DNA of 64,000 bases from Lichenicoccus sp964247695. Its GTDB lineage: Bacteria > Pseudomonadota > Alphaproteobacteria > Acetobacterales > Acetobacteraceae. Each line of letters opens with the position of its first letter. Positions within the stretch are counted from its first letter, which is position 1. A program made the translations under genes and the position numbers. Location: NCBI GenBank assembly GCA_964247695.1, contig CAXTVI010000022.1, positions 1 through 64,000 of the forward strand. Direction: 5' to 3'. Under the pieces are notes generated by a model. It saw nothing but the letters and a program-made list of their open reading frames with translations, searched no databases and was not told the origin of the DNA. Positions 24,048 to 31,663 of this stretch are shown piece by piece.

Positions 24048-25747
24048 GCCATGAGCTCCTTCGCGTCAACGATGAAATTTGGGGAAATAGAGCCTGGCCT
24101 CAGCAGGATGCCGGCCGCGGCCGCGGCGTTCATTGGTCGCCCGGTCAGGAAGCCCTGCACCTCGCTGCACCCCTCGGCGCGCATGCGGGCGAGTTGCTGG
24201 TGGGTCTCGATCCCTTCCGCTGTCGTCCGCATGCCCAGGCTCGCCCCCAGTGCCGCGACGGCACGCACGATGGCTGTGGCATGGCTGTCGTTCTCGGAGC
24301 CGCTGACGAAGGACTGGTCGATCTTGATCTTGTCGAACGGAAATTTCCGGAGGTAGCTGAGCGATGAATAACCGGTGCCGAAATCATCCATCGAGATCCG
24401 CACGCCAAGCGCCTTGATCGCGTGCAGGATCTCCAGCACACGGTCGGTGTCGTTGAGCATGACACCCTCGGTGATCTCGAGTTCGAGGCGCGACGGCTTC
24501 AGGCCGGTCGCCTTCAGCACCGCTGTGACCGCCTTGAGCAGAGTGCTCTCGCCGCGGAACTGCGCGGCCGAGACGTTCACCGCAATCGAGACCTCCTGGT
24601 TCCAGCCGGCAGCCTCGCGACAGGCGGTGCGCAAGGCCCACTCGCCAATCGCGGTGATCAGGCCAGTCTCCTCGGCAAGCGGCACGAAGTCTCCAGGCGA
24701 GACCAGACCGCGTTCCGGATGGTTCCAGCGCAGCAGGGCCTCGAAACCGACCAGCACGTCGCGCTCGAGATCGAACTGCGGCTGGTAGACCATCTCGAAC
24801 TGCTTCAGCGCAACGGCCCGGCGCAGGTCGATCTCCATCAGCCGGCGCGCCTCCATCGCCTCGTTCATGCCCGCCTTGAAGAACCGGAACAGGCCGCGGC
24901 CGTCGCTCTTGGCGCGGTAGAGGGCGAGATCCGCATGCTTGAGCAGGGTCTCCGCCTCGTCGCCGTCATCGGGCATGAGCGCGATGCCGACGCTGACGCC
25001 GATATTGACCATGTGACCCATGACCACGTACGAGCGCCCGATCAGGTCGACCAGCCGCTTGGCCATCGCTTCGATGGCTGTCGGCTGTGGCGAGTCCGCG
25101 AGCAGGATGGCGAATTCATCGCCGCCGAAGCGCGCCACCAGATCGCCCTGGCGCACCGTCGTGTTCAGCCGTTCCGCGACCTTGATCAGCAGCGCGTCGC
25201 CGACCGGATGCCCGAGCGTGTCGTTCACCGCCTTGAAGCGATCGAGATCGAGCGCCAGCACCGCCGCCGAGCCGCCGTCGCGCTTGCGGATCGACAGCAG
25301 CTCGGCAAGCCGTTCGCGCATCTCGATCCGGTTCACGAGCCCGGTCAGCGGGTCGCGCGCGGCCCGCTCGGTCTCGCGCACGTAGCGGGTCACATCGAGC
25401 AGCGTGATGACGAAGCCGTTGCTGCCGGTGGCCCGGCTGCGGCCATCCAGGATCCGGCCATCCAGCAGGCGCACGCGCGTCGCGATCTCCGTGCCGGCCT
25501 CGACCGCCGCTGCCAGTTCGCCACCGTTGGAGACGCCCGACAACGCGAACAGCCCGCGCAACTTGAGCCCGACCGGGGGCACCGGCGAGAAGAACCCGGC
25601 CGCACAGGGATTGGCCAGCACGATCTCGCTGTCGCCGTCGACCGTGATCACCCCGACGGCGAGTTCGGCCAGCGCGTCGGCGGCAACGTCAGGTCGTGCG
25701 CCGGTTCCGGCGACGCGGCCGATGCCTGCAAGCCCGTCTCTGTCCAT
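24044..25747 (-). CDS. Diguanylate cyclase/phosphodiesterase with PAS, GGDEF and EAL domains
   Basis: A 567-residue cyclic-di-GMP enzyme. Residues about 25-125 are a PAS-like sensor (ELAVGVITVDGDSEIVLANP). The GGDEF domain (about 130-295) keeps the active RFGGDEFAILL and an RQGD allosteric I-site five residues before it, so cyclase activity is plausible. The EAL domain (about 310-555) keeps FEALLRWNHPERG, the Asn in AVNVSAAQF, the Glu in LELEITEG, DDFGTGYSSLSYL, KIKIDQSFV and AEGIET, so phosphodiesterase activity is plausible as well. No membrane segment is seen. Translational coupling with the BLUF gene suggests light control of c-di-GMP. A hairpin and a 17-base palindrome lie just upstream of the start. 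Confidence 0.94.
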   Translation of the reverse strand: MDRDGLAGIGRVAGTGARPDVAADALAELAVGVITVDGDSEIVLANPCAAGFFSPVPPVGLKLRGLFALSGVSNGGELAAAVEAGTEIATRVRLLDGRILDGRSRATGSNGFVITLLDVTRYVRETERAARDPLTGLVNRIEMRERLAELLSIRKRDGGSAAVLALDLDRFKAVNDTLGHPVGDALLIKVAERLNTTVRQGDLVARFGGDEFAILLADSPQPTAIEAMAKRLVDLIGRSYVVMGHMVNIGVSVGIALMPDDGDEAETLLKHADLALYRAKSDGRGLFRFFKAGMNEAMEARRLMEIDLRRAVALKQFEMVYQPQFDLERDVLVGFEALLRWNHPERGLVSPGDFVPLAEETGLITAIGEWALRTACREAAGWNQEVSIAVNVSAAQFRGESTLLKAVTAVLKATGLKPSRLELEITEGVMLNDTDRVLEILHAIKALGVRISMDDFGTGYSSLSYLRKFPFDKIKIDQSFVSGSENDSHATAIVRAVAALGASLGMRTTAEGIETHQQLARMRAEGCSEVQGFLTGRPMNAAAAAGILLRPGSISPNFIVDAKELMA

Positions 25748-25766
25748 CCTGAAGCCTCACGCTGGT

Positions 25767-25813
25767 CGTTCTGGCCGCCATGCTTACGGCCAGAACGCTA
25801 ACGTAACGTTAGC
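25767..25813. promoter_or_regulatory. Hairpin plus 17-base palindrome upstream of the GGDEF-EAL/BLUF operon
   Basis: Two structures abut. Arms of 11 bases (CGTTCTGGCCG at 25767-25777 and its complement at 25787-25797) enclose a 9-base loop. Next comes GCTAACGTAACGTTAGC at 25797-25813, a perfect inverted repeat with one central base. The second looks like a repressor operator, the first like a terminator or second operator. They lie between the end of the aldo/keto reductase gene and the start of the c-di-GMP enzyme gene. Confidence 0.5.
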
Positions 25814-25837
25814 TTCGGGAGGAAGGACCGGATCGCC

Positions 25838-26878
25838 TCAGGCGGAGACGGCCTCCGAGGTTGCCGAGCCGCGCCAAAGGTCGATCCCGCTCTCGACCGC
25901 GTAGCTGTCGATCTCACGCAGCTCGTCCGCGGAGAAGCCAAGCGTCTTCAGAGCATCCAGGCTGTCATCGAGCTGCTTCACCGAACGCGCGCCCACCAGC
26001 GCCGAGGTGACCCTCCGGTCGCGCAGCACCCATGCGATCGCCATCTGCGCCAGGCTCTGGCCGCGCCGCTTCGCGATACCGTCCAGCGCCCGCACCCGGC
26101 CGATCAGGTCGTCGCTGAGCAGGTCCTTCGAGAACGAGCTGCCCTTGGCGGCGCGGGCATCATCCGGCACGCCGTTCAAATACTTGGCGGTCAGCAGCCC
26201 CTGGCCGAGCGGGGAAAAGGCGATGCAGCCGGCGCCGATCTCGTCGAGGGTGGCGAGCAGCCCGTCCTCGATCCAGCGATTGACCATCGAGTAGGAGGGC
26301 TGGTGGATCAGCAGCGGTGTCCCGAGGCCGCGCAGGATCGCGTGCGCCTTGCGCGTCATCTCCGGCGAGTAGGACGAGATGCCGACATAGAGCGCCTTGC
26401 CCTGGCGCACGAGGTGGTCGAGCGCCCCCATGGTCTCCTCGAGCGGCGTGCTGGTGTCGAGGCGGTGCGAATAGAAGATGTCGACATAGTCGAGACCCAT
26501 CCGCTGCAGGCTCTCGTCGAGGCTGCTGACCAGGTACTTGCGCGAGCCGCCGACGCCGTACGGGCCCGGCCACATGTCCCAGCCGGCCTTGCTGGAGATC
26601 ACCAGCTCGTTGCGGTGCGCGCGCAGGTCGGTGGCGAGCATGCGGCCGAAATTCTCCTCGGCGGAGCCGTATGGAGGGCCATAGTTGTTGGCGAGGTCGA
26701 AATGCGTGACGCCGCGGTCGAAGGCGCGGCGGACCACGGCGCGGCCAGTCTCGTAGACGTCGGTGCCGCCGAAATTGTGCCACAGGCCGAGCGAGATCGG
26801 CGGCAGGTCGAGGCCGCTGCGGCCGCAGCGGCGGAAGGCGGCCTGCTCGTACCGGGCGGGGTCGGGAACATAGGTCAT
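25838..26878 (-). CDS. L-glyceraldehyde 3-phosphate reductase-like aldo/keto reductase (YghZ family)
   Basis: A 346-residue NADPH-dependent aldo/keto reductase. It follows the E. coli YghZ (Gpr, AKR14) pattern closely: SGLDLPPISLGLWHNFGG (about 19-36), HFDLANNYGPPYGSAEENFG with the catalytic Asp and Tyr (about 54-74), ISSKAGWDMWPGPYGVGGS with the catalytic Lys (about 88-106), and DIFYSHRLD with the catalytic His. The family detoxifies L-glyceraldehyde 3-phosphate and methylglyoxal; which applies here is inferred. ATG 26878 was chosen because it matches the family's N terminus; the frame is open further upstream over the hemD end but that region reads as hemD in another frame. Confidence 0.92.
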   Translation of the reverse strand: MTYVPDPARYEQAAFRRCGRSGLDLPPISLGLWHNFGGTDVYETGRAVVRRAFDRGVTHFDLANNYGPPYGSAEENFGRMLATDLRAHRNELVISSKAGWDMWPGPYGVGGSRKYLVSSLDESLQRMGLDYVDIFYSHRLDTSTPLEETMGALDHLVRQGKALYVGISSYSPEMTRKAHAILRGLGTPLLIHQPSYSMVNRWIEDGLLATLDEIGAGCIAFSPLGQGLLTAKYLNGVPDDARAAKGSSFSKDLLSDDLIGRVRALDGIAKRRGQSLAQMAIAWVLRDRRVTSALVGARSVKQLDDSLDALKTLGFSADELREIDSYAVESGIDLWRGSATSEAVSA

Positions 26879-26903
26879 GGCCAGAAATCCTTTGTGGTGG
26901 ACA

Positions 26904-27632
26904 CTAGGTCCTGATGGTTGGGGCGGCGTGCTGCAGGAGTTCGAGCAGCGCACTGGCCTGTGGACGGGCCGCGATACGTATGGCCCGCCATGGTAGCGCT
27001 CCCAACACCCTACCAGCGGCGCCGCTGATCGCCAATGCGTCGACCGCGGCAAGGGTCGGATGCAGCGCCTCGGGCAGCCGGCGGATGAAGCTCTCCGCGG
27101 TCTCCGCCGAGAAAAACAGGCACGCTTCGACCGCATGCGCGGCGAGCGCCGAGCGCGCCGCAGCCGGGAGGGCCGCCACCGGATGCGCCGCGTACACGAC
27201 GCGCCGGTGCACGGTCCAGCCGCGTGCCCGCAAACCAGCTGCAAGGGCGATCCCCTGTCTCGCGCCGCTTGCGAGCAGAATGGCCGCATTTGCCGGCAGC
27301 AGCTGCTGCGCCACCGCCGCCAGCGCGTCCGCATCGCCCCCGGCGCTCGTCACCTGTCGGAAGCCGGCCGCGCGCGCGCGCTGCGCCGTGCGGTCGCCGA
27401 CGCCGAGCAGCGCGATCCCGAACCAGGCGGGATCCGCTGCCGCGAAACGGGCCAGCGGTGCGACCGCCTGGCCGCTGGTGACCAGGATCGCATCGAGGCG
27501 GCACGGCTCCGGCAGGCGCGGCGGTCGCGTCGCAATCCGCAGCATCGGGCAGGCAATCGCCTGGAAGCCCAGGGCCGCCACCGCCTGCATCGTCTCGCGC
27601 AATCCCGGTTCCGGCCGGGTCACCAGCACCAC
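26904..27632 (-). CDS. hemD: Uroporphyrinogen-III synthase
   Basis: A 242-residue enzyme that cyclises hydroxymethylbilane with inversion of ring D in haem synthesis. Sequence conservation in this family is weak; the call rests on VVLVTRPEPGLRETMQAVAA at the start, LDAILVTSGQAVAPLARF (about 53-70), LLGVGDRTAQRARAAGF (about 81-97), RRVVYAAHP and LFFSAETAESFIRRL (about 170-190), and on its place after hemC. GTG 27632 is chosen as start because AGGAG stands 6 bases before it, immediately after the hemC stop at 27652; the frame reads upstream into hemC without such a signal. It ends 25 bases before the aldo/keto reductase gene. Confidence 0.88.
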   Translation of the reverse strand: MVLVTRPEPGLRETMQAVAALGFQAIACPMLRIATRPPRLPEPCRLDAILVTSGQAVAPLARFAAADPAWFGIALLGVGDRTAQRARAAGFRQVTSAGGDADALAAVAQQLLPANAAILLASGARQGIALAAGLRARGWTVHRRVVYAAHPVAALPAAARSALAAHAVEACLFFSAETAESFIRRLPEALHPTLAAVDALAISGAAGRVLGALPWRAIRIAARPQASALLELLQHAAPTIRT

Positions 27633-27651
27633 CCGCCTCTCCTGCAGGCCG

Positions 27652-28722
27652 CTACTCGGCAAAGATGTCCGGCGGGCTGTCGGCACGCAGGCTGTGGCCG
27701 AGCTCGCGGCCCAGCCGTTCCGCATCGGCAGGCGCGCCGCTGATCGCGCGCCGGAGCAGGAACGAGCCGTCCGCGCGCGCCACCAGCCCGGTGAGATGCA
27801 GTTCCGGCGGGCCGCCGGCCACCACCGGGATCAGCCTGGCATGGCCGCCGATGGGCGTCCGGCAGGAGCCGTCGAGCTCGGCGAGCAGCGCGCGCTCGGC
27901 GGTGGCGACCGCCCGCGCCTCGTAATCCTCGATCGCCGCCAACAGTTCGCGCAGCTCGGCATCGTCCGCGCGCACCGTGACCCCCACGATGCCCTGCCCC
28001 GCCGACGGCACCATCACCTCGGGATCGAGCACCACGTCGGCGCGGTCCTCCATGCCCAGTCGCCGCAGCCCGGCCAGCGCCAGCAGGCTCGCATCGCAAC
28101 GGCGCGCTGCGAGCTTGTCGATCCGGCTCTGCACGTTGCCGCGCAGCATCACGATGCGCAGGTCGGGCCGCGCATGCAGCAGCTGCGACTGTCGGCGCAC
28201 CGAGGAGGTCCCGATCACAGCGCCCTGCGGCAGGCTGGTGTAGGGGTCGGCGGGATCGGGCAGCACGCAGTCCTGACCCAGGATCAGCACGTCACGGGCA
28301 TCCTCGCGACGCAGCGTGCACGCCAGCACCAGGCCCGGCGGCAGCGTCGTCTCCAGGTCCTTGAGGCTGTGCACGGCGAAATCGATGCGGCCGTCGAGCA
28401 GGGCCTCGTGGATCTCCTTGGCGAACAACCCCTTGCCGCCGATCTCGGCCAGCAGGCGGTCCTGCACCCGGTCGCCTGTGGTGCTGATCGGATGCTCCTG
28501 GAACGCGCCCATGTCGCGCAGCACCGGACAGAAGCGGGTCAGCATGGTCAGGAAGGCACGGGTCTGCACCATGGCGAGCGGCGAGCCGCGCGTGCCGACG
28601 CGCAGCGGCAGGGAGCGCCGGTGCGAGGCAGCGGCCGGTCCCTGCGTGGACAGGCCGCGCGCGGCGGCGGCGGCGGCGACTTTCTGGAGCGCGGATGAAG
28701 GCTGTGCGGGACCCATGGGCAT
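27652..28722 (-). CDS. hemC: Hydroxymethylbilane synthase (porphobilinogen deaminase)
   Basis: A 356-residue enzyme that condenses four porphobilinogens to hydroxymethylbilane. Seen: RVGTRGSPLAMVQTRAF (about 41-57), TTGDRVQDRLLAEIGGKGLF (about 81-100), FAVHSLKDLETTLPPGL (about 114-130), GTSSVRRQSQLLHARPDL (about 168-185) and the cofactor attachment loop LDGSCRTPIGGHA (about 285), whose Cys binds the dipyrromethane. The N terminus is about 38 residues longer than usual and Ala/Gln-rich, so the true start may be further in. hemD follows after 19 bases. The gene is divergent from tsaD, an arrangement shared by many alphaproteobacteria. Confidence 0.96.
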   Translation of the reverse strand: MPMGPAQPSSALQKVAAAAAARGLSTQGPAAASHRRSLPLRVGTRGSPLAMVQTRAFLTMLTRFCPVLRDMGAFQEHPISTTGDRVQDRLLAEIGGKGLFAKEIHEALLDGRIDFAVHSLKDLETTLPPGLVLACTLRREDARDVLILGQDCVLPDPADPYTSLPQGAVIGTSSVRRQSQLLHARPDLRIVMLRGNVQSRIDKLAARRCDASLLALAGLRRLGMEDRADVVLDPEVMVPSAGQGIVGVTVRADDAELRELLAAIEDYEARAVATAERALLAELDGSCRTPIGGHARLIPVVAGGPPELHLTGLVARADGSFLLRRAISGAPADAERLGRELGHSLRADSPPDIFAE

Positions 28723-28778
28723 GTCCTATTACCGGCCACGCCTCAAGGAAAGCCTGAGCCCTGAACGCCAGCCCGCCT

Positions 28779-29870
28779 TTGCCCCAGACAGCAGCGCGAT
28801 GGCCGGGCGGACCGGTGCTCGCGATCGAGAGCTCCTGCGACGACACCGCGTGCGCGATCCTCGACTTGGGGGGGCGGGTGCTGGCCGAGGCGGTGCTGAG
28901 CCAGTCGGGCCATGCCGAGTTCGGCGGCGTGGTGCCGGAGATCGCGGCTCGCGCGCACCTCGTCCATCTGCCGGACCTGGTCCGGCGGGTGCTGGCCGAG
29001 GCGGGACTGGTCGCGGGCGACCTTGGCGCGGTCGCCGCCAGTGCCGGCCCAGGCCTCATCGGCGGCCTGATCGTCGGCAGCGGGGTCGCCAAGGGCCTGG
29101 CCCTGTCGCTCGGCATTCCGTTCGTTCCGGTCAACCATATCGAGGCGCATGCGCTCACCGCCCGGCTGCCCGGACTGGTGCCGCAAGGAGCCGGGTTCCC
29201 CTACCTGCTGCTGCTTGTGTCGGGCGGTCACTGCCAGTGCATCGCCGTCGACGGTCTCGGCCGCTATCGCAGGCTCGGCGGGACCATCGACGACGCCGCC
29301 GGCGAGGCGTTCGACAAGGTCGCCAAGATGCTCGGCCTCGGCTGGCCGGGTGGCCCGGCGCTCGAACGGCTCGCCCGCTACGGCGATCCTGCCGCCGTGG
29401 CGCTGCCGCGCCCGCTGCTGGGACGGCCGGGCTGCGACTTCTCCTTCAGCGGCCTCAAGACGGCGGTGGCGCAGCGCCTCGCGGGCCTGCCGGCGGACGC
29501 GCCCCTGCAGCACCAGCAGGCGGCGGACCTCGCCGCGGGCTTCCAGGCGGCGGTGGCCGACGTGCTGGCCGACCGGGTGCTGCACGCGCTCGCGATGATG
29601 CCCGAGGCCGGCCTGCTGGTGGTGGCGGGCGGGGTCGCCGCGAATGCGACGCTGCGCGCGCGTCTCGCCACCGTTGCGGCATCGCGCGGGGTGCGGTTCG
29701 CCGCCCCGCCGCTGCCGCTCTGCACCGACAATGCGGTCATGGTCGCCTGGACCGCGGTAGAGCGGCTGTGTGCCGGCGCCGTGGACGACCTGCTGGCGCC
29801 GGCGCGCCCGCGCTGGCCGCTGGAGAAGATGACGGCCCCCGTGGACGCAGCGCAGGCCGCACGCGCGTGA
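28779..29870 (+). CDS. tsaD: tRNA N6-adenosine threonylcarbamoyltransferase
   Basis: A 363-residue enzyme that makes t6A at position 37 of ANN-reading tRNAs together with TsaB, TsaC and TsaE. Visible family motifs: VLAIESSCDDTACAI (about 13-27), AARAHLVHLPDLV, SAGPGLIGGLIVG (about 88-100), the metal-binding HIEAHAL, LLLVSGGHCQ, the DDAAGEAFDKVAKMLGL block and NAVMVAWT near the end. The first possible start is TTG 28779; GTG 28815, right before VLAIESS, would give 351 residues and is an equally good choice; neither has a strong ribosome binding site. The stop overlaps the rlmJ start by 4 bases. Essential housekeeping gene. Confidence 0.96.
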   Translation: MPQTAARWPGGPVLAIESSCDDTACAILDLGGRVLAEAVLSQSGHAEFGGVVPEIAARAHLVHLPDLVRRVLAEAGLVAGDLGAVAASAGPGLIGGLIVGSGVAKGLALSLGIPFVPVNHIEAHALTARLPGLVPQGAGFPYLLLLVSGGHCQCIAVDGLGRYRRLGGTIDDAAGEAFDKVAKMLGLGWPGGPALERLARYGDPAAVALPRPLLGRPGCDFSFSGLKTAVAQRLAGLPADAPLQHQQAADLAAGFQAAVADVLADRVLHALAMMPEAGLLVVAGGVAANATLRARLATVAASRGVRFAAPPLPLCTDNAVMVAWTAVERLCAGAVDDLLAPARPRWPLEKMTAPVDAAQAARA

Positions 29871-30703
29871 ACTACCGGCACGCCTACCATGCCGGCAATT
29901 TCGCCGACTGCATGAAGCACGCCCTGCTGGTCTGGCTGCTGCGCTCCCTTGCCCGCAAGCCGGCCGGCTGCGTGGTGCTCGACACCCATGCCGGCGCCGG
30001 CAGCTACGATCTCGACGCCGATGCCGCGACCCGAACCGGAGAATGGCAGCAGGGCATCGGCCGGCTGCTCGCGGCCGGCCCCGATGACGCGCTGGCGGAT
30101 TATCTCGGGCTCGTCCGCGCAGCCGGAGTTCCGGGCCGTTATCCGGGCTCGCCCGCGCTGATCCGGACGCTGCTGCGGCCGCAGGACCGGCTGGCCTGCT
30201 GCGAGTTGCATGGCGACGACTACGCCAGCCTGCACCGGTTGTTCCGTGGCGATCCGCAGGTCGCCGTGCACGCGCGTGACGCCTGGGAAGCCGTCGACGC
30301 CCTGCTGCCACCGCGCGGCGCGCGGCGCGGCCTGATCCTCGTCGATCCGCCGTTCGAGCAGCCGGGCGAGTTCGAGCGGATCGCGCAGGCGATCCGCTCG
30401 ACGCGGCGCCGGTTCCGGGCCGGTATCGTGGCGGCCTGGTATCCGATCAAGCATCGGGCACCCGTGCGCGCGTTCCACGACCGACTGCGCGACGTCGCCG
30501 AGCCCGACCTGGTCTGTGCCGAGCTGCTGCTGCGGCCGCCGCTGGATCCCACCCGGCTGAACGGCTGCGGCCTGCTGGTCGCCTCGCCGCCCTGGGGCTT
30601 CGAGGCGGCGGCGACGGCGATCCTGGACGCGGTCGCGGACCGCCTCGGGGAGAGCGGCGCGCATGCCAGCCTGACCCGGATCACGCCGGAGCTGGTCGCG
30701 TGA
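29867..30703 (+). CDS. rlmJ: 23S rRNA (adenine(2030)-N6)-methyltransferase RlmJ
   Basis: A 278-residue methyltransferase that modifies A2030 of 23S rRNA. The characteristic start NYRHAYHAGNFADCMKH follows a GTG at 29867, and VVLDTHAGAGSYDL (about 37-50) is the S-adenosylmethionine site. LILVDPPFEQPGEFERI (about 154-170) holds the DPPF catalytic motif, with GIVAAWYPIKHRAPVRAF next. The start overlaps the tsaD stop as GTGA, and the end overlaps the gpsA start in the same way, so tsaD, rlmJ and gpsA should be translated in a coupled manner. Further upstream in-frame codons are shadow sequence inside tsaD. Confidence 0.94.
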   Translation: MNYRHAYHAGNFADCMKHALLVWLLRSLARKPAGCVVLDTHAGAGSYDLDADAATRTGEWQQGIGRLLAAGPDDALADYLGLVRAAGVPGRYPGSPALIRTLLRPQDRLACCELHGDDYASLHRLFRGDPQVAVHARDAWEAVDALLPPRGARRGLILVDPPFEQPGEFERIAQAIRSTRRRFRAGIVAAWYPIKHRAPVRAFHDRLRDVAEPDLVCAELLLRPPLDPTRLNGCGLLVASPPWGFEAAATAILDAVADRLGESGAHASLTRITPELVA

Positions 30704-31659
30704 GTGAAACCGTCGCGATCGTCGGGGCCGGCGCCTGGGGCATCGGGCTCTCGATCCAGGCGGCCCGCGCGGGACATGCGGTGACCTTGTGGGCGCGCTC
30801 GCCGCAGCAACGGCAGGCCGACGGCAGCCTGCCGCGGCTGCCCGGCATACGGCTGCCGCGCAGCGTCGGCCTGACCGACACCCTGCCCAGCTCGGCGCGT
30901 GTCGTGCTGCTCGCCGTCCCGGTGCAGCATCTGCGCGTGGTCGCGGCCGGGATCGGCTCGCGCGCGCCGCTCATCGCCTGCTGCAAGGGGCTCGAGCGCG
31001 GCACCCGCCTGCTGCCGCTGGAGATCCTGGCCGAGCTGCATCCCGGCCTGCCGCTCGGCGTGCTGTCCGGGCCGAATTTCGCGCACGAGGTGGCGCAGGG
31101 GCTGCCGGCCGCCGCCGTGCTCGCCTCGGCGGACCCGGCCCTCGCGGCCCACCTCGCGCGCATGGTCGCGAGCGAGAGTTTCCGGGTCTATGCGAGCAGC
31201 GACGTGGTCGGCGTCCAGGTCGGCGGTGCCGCCAAGAACGTGATCGCGATCGCCGCCGGTGCCGTGGCCGGCGCCGGCCTGGGCGAGAATGCGCGTGCCG
31301 CGATCATCACCCGCGGCATCGCCGAGCTGTCCCGCCTGATCACGGCCCTCGGCGGACGCGCCGGCACCGCCGCCGGCCTGTCCGGGCTGGGCGACCTGGT
31401 GCTGACCTGCACCGGGGCGAGCTCGCGCAACTACAGCCTCGGCCTGGCACTGGGACGCGGCGAGACCCTCGACGCAATCCTGGCGTCGCGCAGCACGGTG
31501 GCCGAAGGCGTGGAAACGGCGCCGGCGCTGGCGGCGCGCGGTGCGGCCCTGGGAGTCGGCGTGCCGGTAATCGAGGTGGTGGCACTGCTGCTGGCGGGTG
31601 CGCTGACGCTGGACGAGGCGCGGGCCGTGCTGCTGTCGCGGCCGACGGGACTGGAGTAA
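30700..31659 (+). CDS. gpsA: Glycerol-3-phosphate dehydrogenase [NAD(P)+]
   Basis: A 319-residue enzyme reducing dihydroxyacetone phosphate to sn-glycerol 3-phosphate for phospholipid synthesis. The N-terminal Rossmann motif is VAIVGAGAWGIGLSIQAARAG (first 20 residues of it at about 5-24). Further on come ACCKGLERGTRLLPLEI (about 92-108), VLSGPNFAHEVAQGLP and the catalytic Lys region GGAAKNVIAIAAGAVAGAGL (about 175-194), then GLSGLGDLVLTCTGASSRN (about 226-244). Length is normal. GTG 30700 overlaps the rlmJ stop by 4 bases. The gene for the cyclophilin-type isomerase begins 4 bases after its stop, so the operon continues. Confidence 0.96.
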   Translation: MSETVAIVGAGAWGIGLSIQAARAGHAVTLWARSPQQRQADGSLPRLPGIRLPRSVGLTDTLPSSARVVLLAVPVQHLRVVAAGIGSRAPLIACCKGLERGTRLLPLEILAELHPGLPLGVLSGPNFAHEVAQGLPAAAVLASADPALAAHLARMVASESFRVYASSDVVGVQVGGAAKNVIAIAAGAVAGAGLGENARAAIITRGIAELSRLITALGGRAGTAAGLSGLGDLVLTCTGASSRNYSLGLALGRGETLDAILASRSTVAEGVETAPALAARGAALGVGVPVIEVVALLLAGALTLDEARAVLLSRPTGLE

Positions 31660-31663
31660 CGCG

